NCBI GenBank assembly: GCA_003586115.2
Contig: QVOM02000034.1
Coordinates: 110,399,610 to 110,463,609, forward strand
Source of the DNA: Salvator merianae
Taxonomy: Eukaryota > Chordata > Lepidosauria > Squamata > Teiidae
Length of the DNA stretch: 64,000 bases
Reading direction: 5' to 3'
A model generated the notes under the pieces. It saw only the letters and a program-made list of their open reading frames with translations. It made no database searches and was not told the DNA's origin. Within the stretch, counting starts at the first letter, position 1, and each line of letters begins with the position of its first letter. Shown one piece after another: positions 55,101-64,000 of this stretch. A program made the position numbers and the translations under genes.

Positions 55101-58100
55101 AAGGTCTATTACGTTCAAGATATTAATGCAGGATCCGCAGATACAACAGAGCTGCCTGGAGAACAGGTAAATGATTTTACATCTGTCATGTGTATTGCAA
55201 ACATTAATCAAGACAGATATTACTAGTGCAGAAATGCTATAAAAAGAACTGTTTTGTAGATGCCATAGCAGTCCCTTAAGTGTTCACGTGTATCCCATTG
55301 ATTGTTACTTTGCAGCAAGATTTATTTGTTCTTGGTATTGGAGCCCTCTGATCTGGTTTTATGGAATCACTTCTTGTTTTTGAGGCCTGATGATCTGGAT
55401 AAGACATTTGTAGCTTCTTCCTTGACCTTTTCCTTTCTTGGCTTACTAGAACAAGCCACGCAAAGATGACTGGGTGGGTTCAGGGAACAGTAAATGCCTC
55501 ACTCCTTAAAAAGTCCTCCTTGGACCCTGATGCGTGTTCTAATTATCGCCCAGTTGTAAGAACCTCCTCCTTGGGCAAGGTGTTGGAGAGGGTAGTTGCT
55601 GTAAAGCTAAAGGTGTTCTTGGAATAATCTGATTATCTAGACCCATAAAATGGATACAGACCTGATTTTAAGACATTTGGCTTTGGTTGTTCTGATGGAT
55701 GACTTTTGAGGGAGTCAAAGGGAGTGCCACTCTGTTGATCCTCCTGGGACTCACGGTAGCCTTCAATAACATTGACCATGCTATCCTTTTAGATTGCCTT
55801 TGGAAGATGGGAGTGCGGGGCACTGTGCCACAATGGCTCTCCTACCTGCAGGATTTATCTTATAAAGTGGCATCGAGTGACTGTAACCCTGTGCCCTGAA
55901 AACTGACTTGTGGAGTGCTGCAGGGTACAGTTTTGTCACTAGTGCTATGAAGCTGTTGGAGATGATCATCACCAGGAGTTTGGGAGCTGGATGCCATCAG
56001 TTTACTAATGTGAATATTCTGAACCATTGCCTGGATGCAGGCCATTAAACTGAGGTTGAACCCTGACAGGACAGAAACTTTGTGGGAAGGAGATGACAAG
56101 GTCCAGGCATGTTGCTTGGAGATTGCTCTTGGAGCCTTCTCTGTCCATGGAGGTTCAGCTAGTTTACCAGTCACTCTCTTACCAGACTGCCAGGGGTAGT
56201 CTGACCACTATTGTTCATGTCCGGTAATTTCACATTTAGACTACTGTAATGCTCTCTGTGTGGGGGCTACCCTTGTGTTTGTTTCATAAGCTACAGCTGG
56301 TGTAAAACATGGTGTCCAGGTTGTTGGGATGCGTGTGCCTGTTAGATTCAAGGCCAGGTTCAAGATTTTACACTTGACCTACCTTTTTACCCAAGCATTT
56401 CCTGTGTGAAATGTTTGTCCTCTTCTCTACCCATCCATTTGTAAAGTGTTTTATTTGTTTATTTTTCTGTGTGTGTTTTTGTCCTTTTTATTTTTCTTTC
56501 AAGATTTCTTAATGAGAAGCAGTATATAAATGTTCTAAATAAATATATAAATTCAGTACTGCTTATTTGATCTTTATTCTGCTTTACTTGTATGGAATAG
56601 TTTTGTTTATATAAACAAAAAGCAAGAAACCTATATGCATGTCCCTTTGTTGCGTAATTTGGCAGGTACCAATTTCTGCTTTGTCTAAAGAAGATTTAGA
56701 AGGCTTAATTAGAAAGCTAAGAAGAAACACCAAAAGTGAGTTTGCTTTGTTCTCTATTGGGCACACATGTGAAATCAAATATTTAATAGTCAAGAAATAA
56801 ATCCAGATTATTATGTTCTGATTTTATTAGGAAATAAAAGGATTATACTACAAAACACTTGTCATTTTAAATATTTGCTAAACAATATTTTACGTGTCAT
56901 TGGCAGAAGGGGTAAATGTTGTTTACTTGGATGGAAGTAGTTTGCTGCTACCTGAGTGCAAACTTGAGAATAATTCAACATTTCATTTACAGGAATAAAT
57001 TATATACTTAAGGACCAAATCCTTTCCCATCGGTCCTTACAAGATGCCTTAAATGATCCCAGAAATGGTGATGCAGCTTTTAAGCATTTGAAACAACAGG
57101 TAGTATACCTTTCTTAGCAATACATATTGGATGTATTCAGTAATTGAGTTTTAAAGAATATGTCTTCTTTTTTGTGTTCACAGTGTAAGTGGTGTTTGGA
57201 GAAATTTTGAATGTTTTTGAATAATTTTATTTCTGAAGTGTTCTTGTTTCAGTTTGTGCAAAAAAACTTTCAGAGTTTTATATTAAAAATAATATTTACC
57301 AGCAGCAACAGAAAAATTGTCCAGTTTCCAGTTATCTAAATCTGTTAACAGTAATACAATAATTTAATTGTATTGAATATTTTGATTTCCATTGCCAGCA
57401 GCCTAGTTTCAAAAACATCAGTTTTCTTTTTGGCACAGTTGGGCAGAAGATGGTGAAAATTCAAAGAGATATGCTCAGCTTTTGGTGGCTAGTGTCACAA
57501 AACAGTATTGTGGATTGTTCACTGATCTCAGGGATAATTTCTGAGGATTATTTTCTCTTTGGATAATGCTTTCTCCTTTGGTGGAGACAGTAGATACAGT
57601 GTTACAGGTCATAAAACAAAACAAAGCTTCTATTTTCGGCATTCAGTCTTTAACTGCACTTGATATTTTGTAAGGCTTTTCCGTGTCATCCCTCTTTTCC
57701 AGAATATCCTTCCTTTTTTGTATCACTCTAGGTTAAGTTCCAGCTTCTCAAAAGCTGTTTTTGAGATTCTTGGAGATGCCCAGAAGTCATCCTTGTTATG
57801 TCTTCCCCTAGTCTCCTAAGACCTTCACTGTTTTTGTTTTCTCTCAGCCTCCTCTTTGGCTGTTTCTACAGGTGCATGTTATCCCACGCTGTTCCGTTCC
57901 AATATGGCCCAAGATCAGATGGGTGGGTGGCTGGTGGTGTGGGTTAAGAGCTGTCCACATTGCAGCAGCCTAGTCTGGATGTCAACTTCAGAGGCTGCGA
58001 ACGGAAGTTCCAAGCCTGTGAAGTTGCTGATGGAGACCTTTTTAGCTGGCCATCCAAAAACAGCATACTTCTGGGGCCACTTCCATCCACACATGAGTGC

Positions 58101-61100
58101 TGGAGTGACCTACCACTGGGGGAACATGAGGGAAACTGCTTAAAAGCAATCTCTCATTGGAACAGGCTCCGGCACCATTTTCCTGCCAGGGCTTCCTCCA
58201 ACACTTGAGTATTATGCAGATTCAGCATTCTTCCAGGAGGAGGCATGGCCTTCTAGTAGACAGGTCCACAAATGGGGACATGGCATTCCCCAGGGTCTGT
58301 AGGCCCAGTCCCACAGCCTAATGCAGATCCTGCCACTGCCCGTCCCCTCTAGGGCACAAAAGCATTTATCAAAAGGGGAATTTAAATTCCTTGTTTAACA
58401 AGTGAGACAATTCATTACAGATGCCGACTCCAATATCTAGTGTATCGTCTTCTACACAGGAAGGAGATAACATACAGACAGCATTCATTTCTGTGGCTGC
58501 TAAGATTTTGGTACCAGAATGCTCAATAAGTACTGGCAAAACTAAACCCAGCAATTTCATAAGTTAAAGATAGGAAGAATAGCCTGATTCTGCCCCATTT
58601 AGATACCACTTGTGTTGATACTTAGTCCATTCCATCTCTGTTTTTATACAGTTTTGAAAGTACTTGGAGCTACTGTTGAGCAGTTAGAAAGCATGTGGGG
58701 GGGGGCAGCCACTCAACAACAAAAAAATCTCCCTTCTTAAGGGAACTTGATGGCATGTCATAGCTCTTAGGTGTCTGAGAAGAGGATTTCTGAGACAGTC
58801 TTCTTTAAATGTGTGGCTGTAGGAATCCTGCACACTTGCTGGCTGCTTCAAGATAGGTGTAGGGACTTTCTAGAAAACAAACAGAAAAAATATTATTTAA
58901 CCACTTCTCAGTGAAAACATTTTGGGGGGAATCCAGCAGTGTGCAGAATGCAGAGCAGGTTACTAATGCAGTTTGTACCAACTGAGTCTGCATTAGAAAT
59001 CAGATGTGTTGGATTTCTCACCAGTTCTTAAGTAACACTTGACAGAGTTGTGTTGATTGTAACTTACCTCAATTAACAGGGTTCATGAATAACTTTTAAA
59101 CATCTCTAGGCTTCTATACTGGGCAATATGGAAAGACTACATTTGCTTCAAGGAGGAAACTGTTTTGTTGAATTTGGAGCTGGGCGAGGAAAGCTGTCAC
59201 ACTGGGTTGATATCGCCTTACAAGACACAGAAGATGTGCACTTCCTTCTTGTAGAGAGGGCAACCACCAGGTTCAAGGTTAGACAATATTGTATGTAAAA
59301 AATAATCATAATGCAATGCGAAAAAATAAAAGTCAAGAGTTTTGCTTTAATTTTATGAACTAGTTTCTCAGTAACGTAATTTTGAGTGCTACAGTCATTC
59401 TGTTTTAACGACTTGTATAACCATACAAGTATAACACATTGTAATTCTTAATAGCTTCTTAGGAAGATTTTTTTTGTTTTGGGTAGTAACATTCAAGCAG
59501 GTTTTTCTAAGTGGTTTATTAAGTAGCTGTTATAATATAGCAGTTTGTTTTGTTGAACAGGTAGATGGCAAGCACAGAAAATCCCTGTTTGAAAGACTTC
59601 AAGTTGATATCCAGCACTTGTGTCTTAGTGAGTTACTTATTTACTTCCATATGCTTCATTTACACAGGGCCCAGCCCCAGCTACAGCCAAGTTTTCATCC
59701 ACCTTCAGTCGACCCCTGGAGTGAAGAGAACACATCTGCAAAGTGAAGAGCCATTTTTCTTCTGCGTTATTTAATTCCGAAAATCCACCCTCAGGTTAGA
59801 TAATGCAGAAAGAAAATGGCTTATCACTTTGCTGTTGTGCTCTCTTCACTCTGGAGGTTGGCTGAACGCAGATTTACGCTTGAGTGTAGGTGGGCCTGCA
59901 GTGAGAAATCTTTATGAACTCTGTAAGTGCACAAAACCATGTGATTCTCATTCATGGTGGCTTGTCAGGCTTAGGATTTAGTAAAGACCTTTGGCTACAG
60001 TGGTGTGGGGCAGTAGAGAAGCTCAGTCTCTTTGGAGGCCTCCAGAAGTAAAGCACATGGAATCGCTTTCACTTTTGCTAATGAAGATCGTCAAAGATAC
60101 AGGACCAGGAGTTACAGTAATGGAGCAGGAATGGTAACAATTCGGGGGATGCAGAACAGGTGTGTTGACTAGAGAAGGAGCTGATTAGCACCCAGGGTAA
60201 AACAGCTTCAAAATAATGCTTCTTTCTGCCATAAGCAGCAGGAAACCTACAGACGCTGTAAGGCAGGTACTATTCTGTGAGATACCTTTCTTGCCTTCTA
60301 CATGGGATTGGCCTCATATGTAGGAAGAGCCCCATTAATATTATATAGAAAACGAGATTTGATACCAAGACTGGATATTGTTCAAGTATGTATGTTTATA
60401 TACATAAACGTATATAAATTATTTTCTAAACACTTTATGTGACCTTCATTTGTGTTATTTTTAAAAAAAATATATTAATACGACATCCCTTGAATTTTGC
60501 AAGGGTTTAAGTTCCCCAAAGACAGCAGAGATATCAAAATTCTAAATTTTAAGGGAGCTGCCAAGCAGCTAATTTGACTTTTTTCAGTACTACTGTTGCA
60601 CAAAAATCAGCTATTTGACAGCATCAAACAGCTGCCGTTTCTCTATCACAGATAGTAAGGAAAGATTACAAATTTACACTTGAATACACAAAAGTTGTGA
60701 TTTATAAAACTAAAAATCGATAGACAAATTTAAGCACGGATGTGATTAAATACACTAACTAATTAAGGATGCTTTGATTTCAGGTGAATTATGTCCTTTA
60801 ATATGTTTGGAGGCAGCACTTTTGGATTACCGTCCCATCACTAAGTTCAGACTAGTTCTATATACCTTTTACCTTGAGAAGAAAACATTTGCAACTGACT
60901 AAATTTAATGCATTGCACTGTCTCAAAGGATAAATTTAGAGTAATTTTTGTTTAGCCATTTTTAAATAGCTTTGCAGAATGCTCTGATTTTCACACACGG
61001 CTACAGACTTTCCAGGAAAGTTGGGAAATAACTTATGAGGAGTGGAGTGCTGGATTAGATTTTAGTCTGAGCCTTTTTATTTCAGATTCAAATATGTTTG

Positions 61101-62863
61101 TTTATTCTACTCTGTTTTCCACAAAACAGTGCTGTGTTTTCAATCTGTCTTTTCTGATTTCTAGTGAGTGTGTATTTAGCATACATAGCAGTGTAACAAT
61201 TCTATCTGGGGTTCTGTTTTTTCAGGTAAGATACCTGCTCTTGTGGAAAAGAAGTTACCAGTGATAGGAATTGGAAAGCATGTATGTGGTGCTGCAACAG
61301 GTAAAACTGTAAAATCAGTAAAGAAAGAAGAGGTATTTGAACAGTGTTGTGGGAAGCAGGTTTTGCTTTACATTTCACAGCCTCAAAGAATACATGACTT
61401 AGTAGAGGCTTTGGATTTGTACTGAATGTTAGCATTTTCTTGGTTTGTGGTCTTCTGATTAGTCTAAAAATATATTTTCAAAATAACAAAACAATTTGAA
61501 AGAAGGTTAGTAAGGCCTATCAGTTGCTTAGATGATAACTATAATATTGATCTCTTGTACAAAAAATGTATAACAAAAATAAATGTATTCATTTTTTATA
61601 CTGTCCAGCAGCCAGAGTCAAAACAGTACCTGTGTGTTCACAGATCTTGCTTTGAGATGTTTAGTTGAAACCTATGCAAACCTCGGTGATGATCAGGAGG
61701 AGAATCCACAACCTAAACGCTTCAAGACAGGTGGAACCAACGTAGCTTCTGATAATTCTGATGAAATGTATGGCAAGCCTGAAGTGAAGAGCTCGAACCC
61801 TGTGGCTGGAATTGTTATTGCTCTCTGCTGTCATCATAGGTGTGACTGGAAAAGTTACGTAGGCCAAGAGTTCTTTAAAAGAGTTGGACTTGGGGCAGCT
61901 GAATTTAATTATTTTAAAAGAATGACAAGCTGGGCCACTTGTGGCATGAGAGGAACGGCAACGAAAGCTGCAACTGACTTGGAGAACAAAGAGCCAAGCC
62001 ATGAAGCAGAGGAATGTGACCAAGAGGCCAGTGGTGCTGATTGCACTTCAGATAGCTTGCAAGGGTACGTGGGCTCATTTTAAACCTAAAAGGCTATAAA
62101 AACAAGTACGATCTAATTTTTGAACAATATTCTTCCAAAATTGTTCAAGTAATTATTCAGATTGCATTTTTTAAATTTTGTTGCAAACCTTAAAATCTTA
62201 AACTCAATATCTTAAAAATGTAGATCATCCTTAATTTTCTGCAGCAATGTCAGAACCATCAGATTCCATGTGTGAGTGTGCGCATGGGCATGGAGACAAC
62301 AGGACTAACTCTCCCCTGGCAGTGCCAGCGCCTCTGACACAGAGCTTCTGTTTAGCAGAAAGACTGCAGGAAGGCACCCAACTGCTTCTTAACTGCTGTG
62401 GCAGCTGGCAGCCATTGCGGGAACCAGAACTGGCCAGAGACGGCTACTGACAGGCTTGCAAATTTATTGTTTTCAGCAGTTGCCCTGGTCCTGGCCCAAA
62501 CGAGTAGAATAGATCAGTATTTCATCATCAGGGAAATTAAATCATCCCTAAAAATAGTTACTTGCATTAGTTTCTTAATTTAAGGTCTCTGATATTTTAA
62601 GCCAGTGGCTGTGTTAAACTGTCTTGATTCCTTAAAATGCTAATCACTGGATTTATTCTAAAAACATTTTTTCCTTTTGTTCTAGGCTCTTAACAAATGA
62701 AGAAAGAAAGCAAATAGGTCTTCTTTGCAAACGGTTAATTGATCACGGTCGGATTGAATATTTACAGCAGAAAGGATATGAAGCTGTGTTGCAGCATTAT
62801 ACAGATCTCAGTGTATCTTTAGAAAATGTACTTTTAACAGCTGTACCGTGTCAGTGTTCATGA
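52054..62863 (+). CDS. TRMT13: TRMT13 (CCDC76), tRNA 2'-O-methyltransferase for position 4
   Basis: Join 52054-52191, 52968-53014, 53104-53170, 55104-55166, 56666-56735, 56993-57099, 59110-59277, 59561-59627, 61226-61300, 61644-62064, 62686-62863. The spliced frame is open for 466 codons (human 481) and ends TGA. The TRM13 family 2'-O-methylates residue 4 in the acceptor stem of certain tRNAs (Gly, Pro, and His in yeast). Domains in order: an N-terminal CCCH finger (Cys17, Cys28, Cys39, His42), a U11-48K-type CHHC finger (Cys56, His62, His72, Cys76), a helical linker, and an AdoMet-binding methyltransferase with FVEFGAGRGK (183-192), GIGKHVCGAATD and GIVIALCCHHRCDW. An acidic stretch (about 279-318) is poorly conserved. 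The start is fixed by the N-terminal finger and the lack of upstream in-frame conserved sequence. Confidence 0.96.
52192..52967 (+). other. TRMT13 intron 1
   Basis: 776 bp, partly GC-rich at its start as the tail of the CpG island; no repeat recognised. Confidence 0.75.
52968..53014 (+). CDS. TRMT13: TRMT13 exon 2
   Basis: Acceptor ccccttag and donor gtaagc. It encodes EESNKKRIPCPLDPK, the first half of the CHHC finger, and ends two bases into the zinc-binding His codon. Confidence 0.94.
53104..53170 (+). CDS. TRMT13: TRMT13 exon 3
   Basis: Acceptor gattgtag and donor gtaagt. It completes His62, then TVYEDKLQKHLKKCN finishes the CHHC finger; ends after REKPKP in phase 0. Intron 2 is only 89 bp. 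Confidence 0.95.
53171..55103 (+). other. TRMT13 intron 3
   Basis: AT-rich first half with nothing recognised; the second half holds the 0.8-kb DNA transposon at 54101-54907. Confidence 0.75.
54101..54907. mobile_element. Non-autonomous DNA transposon with palindromes at both ends
   Basis: The ends ggccttttcatactttccac and, in reverse, tgcctgttcacactttccac match at 16 of 20 positions. Inside each end is a 42-bp palindrome, 54115-54156 and 54852-54893, each with 21-base arms and two mismatches, with centres ataattat and ctaattag. The GC-rich body carries a further hairpin (acctgaagctcaaaagtgagcttcaggt region, 54432-54461) also found in the 50005 element. No coding frame and no clear target duplication. 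Confidence 0.75.
55104..55166 (+). CDS. TRMT13: TRMT13 exon 4
   Basis: Acceptor attcaag and donor gtaaat. The 21 codons VYYVQDINAGSADTTELPGE then Q match the human YIQDINAG segment. The acceptor tract is weak, but the frame fits on both sides. Confidence 0.9.
55167..56665 (+). other. TRMT13 intron 4
   Basis: Largely occupied by an L2 LINE fragment. Confidence 0.8.
55440..56550 (+). mobile_element. L2 LINE fragment, reverse transcriptase to 3' end
   Basis: In order: SNYRPV-like and LGKVLERVVA (about 55537-55600), then GSATLLILLGLTVAFNNIDH (about 55718-55780), MGVRGTVPQWLSYL and a decayed LTCGVLQGTVLS. The catalytic YADD region is only faintly left near 55990. Next comes a SRLDYCN-like patch near 56235. 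The 3' end is agcagtatataaatgttcta with a taaata tail. Frames are broken many times and several hundred bases are deleted relative to a full L2 protein. Confidence 0.85.
56666..56735 (+). CDS. TRMT13: TRMT13 exon 5
   Basis: Acceptor ttggcag and donor gtgagt. It encodes VPISALSKEDLEGLIRKLRR then NTK, ending one base into an Arg codon. Confidence 0.93.
56993..57099 (+). CDS. TRMT13: TRMT13 exon 6
   Basis: Acceptor tttacag and donor gtagta. It encodes INYILKDQILSHRSLQDALN then DPRNGDAAFKHLKQQ. Confidence 0.94.
57100..59109 (+). other. TRMT13 intron 6
   Basis: 2.0 kb. A GC-richer stretch at about 57860-58330 looks repeat-derived but I cannot name it; the rest is unremarkable. Confidence 0.6.
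59110..59277 (+). CDS. TRMT13: TRMT13 exon 7 (AdoMet-binding motif)
   Basis: Acceptor catctctag and donor gttaga. Its 56 codons contain CFVEFGAGRGKLSHWVDIAL, the glycine-rich AdoMet loop, and VERATTRFK. Confidence 0.96.
59561..59627 (+). CDS. TRMT13: TRMT13 exon 8
   Basis: Acceptor gaacag and donor gtgagt. It encodes VDGKHRKSLFERLQVDIQHL then CL and ends one base into a Ser codon. It is two residues shorter than human at KHRK(KN)SVFE. Confidence 0.94.
59628..61225 (+). other. TRMT13 intron 8
   Basis: 1.6 kb, AT-rich, no recognised element. The short introns 7 (59278-59560) and 9 (61301-61643) also appear empty. Confidence 0.7.
61226..61300 (+). CDS. TRMT13: TRMT13 exon 9
   Basis: Acceptor ttttttcag, with the exon itself opening gtaagat. 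It encodes KIPALVEKKLPVIGIGKHVC then GAAT, part of the catalytic domain. Donor gtaaaa. Confidence 0.93.
61644..62064 (+). CDS. TRMT13: TRMT13 exon 10
   Basis: Acceptor gttcacag and donor gtacgt. Its 139 full codons hold DLALRCLVETY, an acidic variable stretch, NPVAGIVIALCCHHRCDW and MTSWATCGMR, then a second variable acidic stretch. Confidence 0.95.
62065..62685 (+). other. TRMT13 intron 10
   Basis: 621 bp; nothing recognised. Confidence 0.75.
62686..62863 (+). CDS. TRMT13: TRMT13 exon 11 (last)
   Basis: Acceptor gttctag. It encodes LLTNEERKQIGLLCKRLIDH, then GRIEYLQQKGY and SLENVLLTAVPCQCS, with TGA at 62861-62863. The end is about ten residues shorter than human. Confidence 0.95.
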
Positions 62864-63870
62864 ACTCTGCAATGCTTTCAAAGCAAGAGGGTTTTAGAAC
62901 TGCTGGATGTACAGCCTACAGAAACATTTTAGATTTCTAGCACCGATTACTGTGTTACTGAACATTTTAAAGTTTGATTTTTAAAATGCTAACTTCTGGA
63001 ACCAGCAGGAAGACACACCAATGTACTCTTCTTCATTGAAACAACCCCTCTGTATCTTTTTTTCAGCACATATTATTGCTCTGTCTTTCTGTGCTTAGAA
63101 GATTTAAAATAGTTACCTTTCATATTAATACTGAAAACTGGGATTAATATGGATTTTTTTCATTTGTGGTTAACAGCATCCTCAGTTAGAATGTCACTTC
63201 CAGTGTTTTCTGAAAAAGAAAGCATTTAATGGACCAAATCTACACACTAAGTTTTTTCCTTTCATGTTATCAAAATATAGTTAGACTTTTTTACCTAATG
63301 CATGTTTGAGTAGGACAGAGGTGACTAACCTATGACCCTCCAGTTAATTCAGTGCACTGAACATCATACATTACTATTGAGCATCTGCTTAGAACTGCTC
63401 AGATTCACCCAGAAGGTGACCAAAATAGCTTGTCTGAACACACCCTCTGTGAGAGTTGTGATTTAGCAGCCTTTGGAGGCGCATGAGTTAGCCACTGTAC
63501 CACTGACTTAAAACACTCTGTGTAAGCTTATCTGCTCGACCATGACTCTATCCCATTCCCCCATGAAAACCATGAACAAAACTATACATTAACATATTTA
63601 ACATTTATGCTCTAGTTCCTCTACAGATCATATACTTAACATCTTCCTATGTGTGACAGCAAATTTTATTTTTATTTAAAAATGCTGGTCTGGGCTTATG
63701 CTTTCCATATATGCCACAGATCCAATGAAAATCCTTCTGGCTGAAATTGCAACTTATTTAATATTAGAATTATTTTCATCAGCTATTTTCAATAGCTTAT
63801 ATATCAAGCTTGCATTGAAAATAAAATTTCTTAAGGGGAGGCAGCAAAAATAAACAAACATGCTTTTCTT
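62864..63870 (+). other. TRMT13: TRMT13 3' UTR (approximate)
   Basis: AT-rich sequence after the stop. The first canonical AATAAA signals are at 63820 and 63849, so the UTR is probably about 1 kb. In other amniotes LRRC39 follows, but no LRRC39 coding exon is visible before the window ends. Confidence 0.6.
63820..63854 (+). terminator. Candidate TRMT13 poly(A) signals
   Basis: Two AATAAA hexamers, 63820-63825 and 63849-63854, 24 bp apart; either could direct cleavage. Confidence 0.5.
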
Positions 63871-64000
63871 TCCCAATCTATCCTTCATTTGCAGTAACTT
63901 TGATGAACCCCCAGTTTTTACCATGTCTTGTTAGTTTTCTGCATTTGTTAAAGTAGCTGCCCCAAGCTTAAGAACTAAACCCTTTTGATTTTAAAAATCA

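Noticed and set aside
55699..55899. 66-codon frame with a plausible protein sequence
   Set aside because: It is the L2 reverse-transcriptase region (the ATLLILL...DHAILLD patch), not a host gene.
61661..62023. 120-codon frame antisense to TRMT13 exon 10
   Set aside because: Shadow of a long coding exon on the other strand.
63871..64000. Possible start of the next gene (LRRC39) at the window end
   Set aside because: No coding exon is visible in the last bases on either strand; only synteny suggests it.

Overview
This is a vertebrate nuclear window with low overall GC, long introns, GT-AG splice sites and dense old interspersed repeats. It carries three protein-coding genes in the order MFSD14A (+), SASS6 (-), TRMT13 (+), the conserved amniote neighbourhood that lies on human chromosome 1p21. 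The repeats point to a squamate reptile (a lizard). They include a Sauria-type SINE with a pyrimidine-rich tail, a second tRNA-derived SINE family, L2, CR1 and L1 LINE fragments, and many non-autonomous DNA transposons. I cannot name the species.

Layout. 1-5917 is the 3' part of MFSD14A intron 1; the first coding exon lies upstream of the window. 5918-26338 holds the remaining eleven MFSD14A coding exons (462 codons, ending at TGA), followed by a 3' UTR with a poly(A) signal at 27599. About 27.6-33.1 kb is intergenic DNA in which I recognise no gene. 34721-51934 is SASS6 on the minus strand: seventeen well-supported coding pieces, counted below as exons 1-13 and 15-17 plus one doubtful exon 14, convergent with MFSD14A. 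51935-52053 is a 119-bp CpG-rich divergent promoter between the start codons of SASS6 and TRMT13. 52054-62863 holds all eleven TRMT13 coding exons (466 codons), and its probable 3' UTR runs close to the window end.

The genes do unrelated jobs. MFSD14A is a major-facilitator membrane transporter. SASS6 builds the ninefold centriole cartwheel. TRMT13 2'-O-methylates position 4 of some tRNAs. SASS6 and TRMT13 probably share one bidirectional promoter, in which each start codon lies inside a YY1-like AAGATGGCG motif.

The reading frame was carried through every junction by hand. MFSD14A and TRMT13 splice into single uninterrupted frames. SASS6 does the same if candidate exon 14 is skipped; including it breaks the frame unless a further exon, which I could not find, is also used. 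The most unusual non-genic structure is a set of transposon ends that each carry a 40-42 bp near-perfect palindrome, most of them centred on TAATTA. I found no clearly new biological system; the window looks like ordinary lizard genome with several points worth checking.
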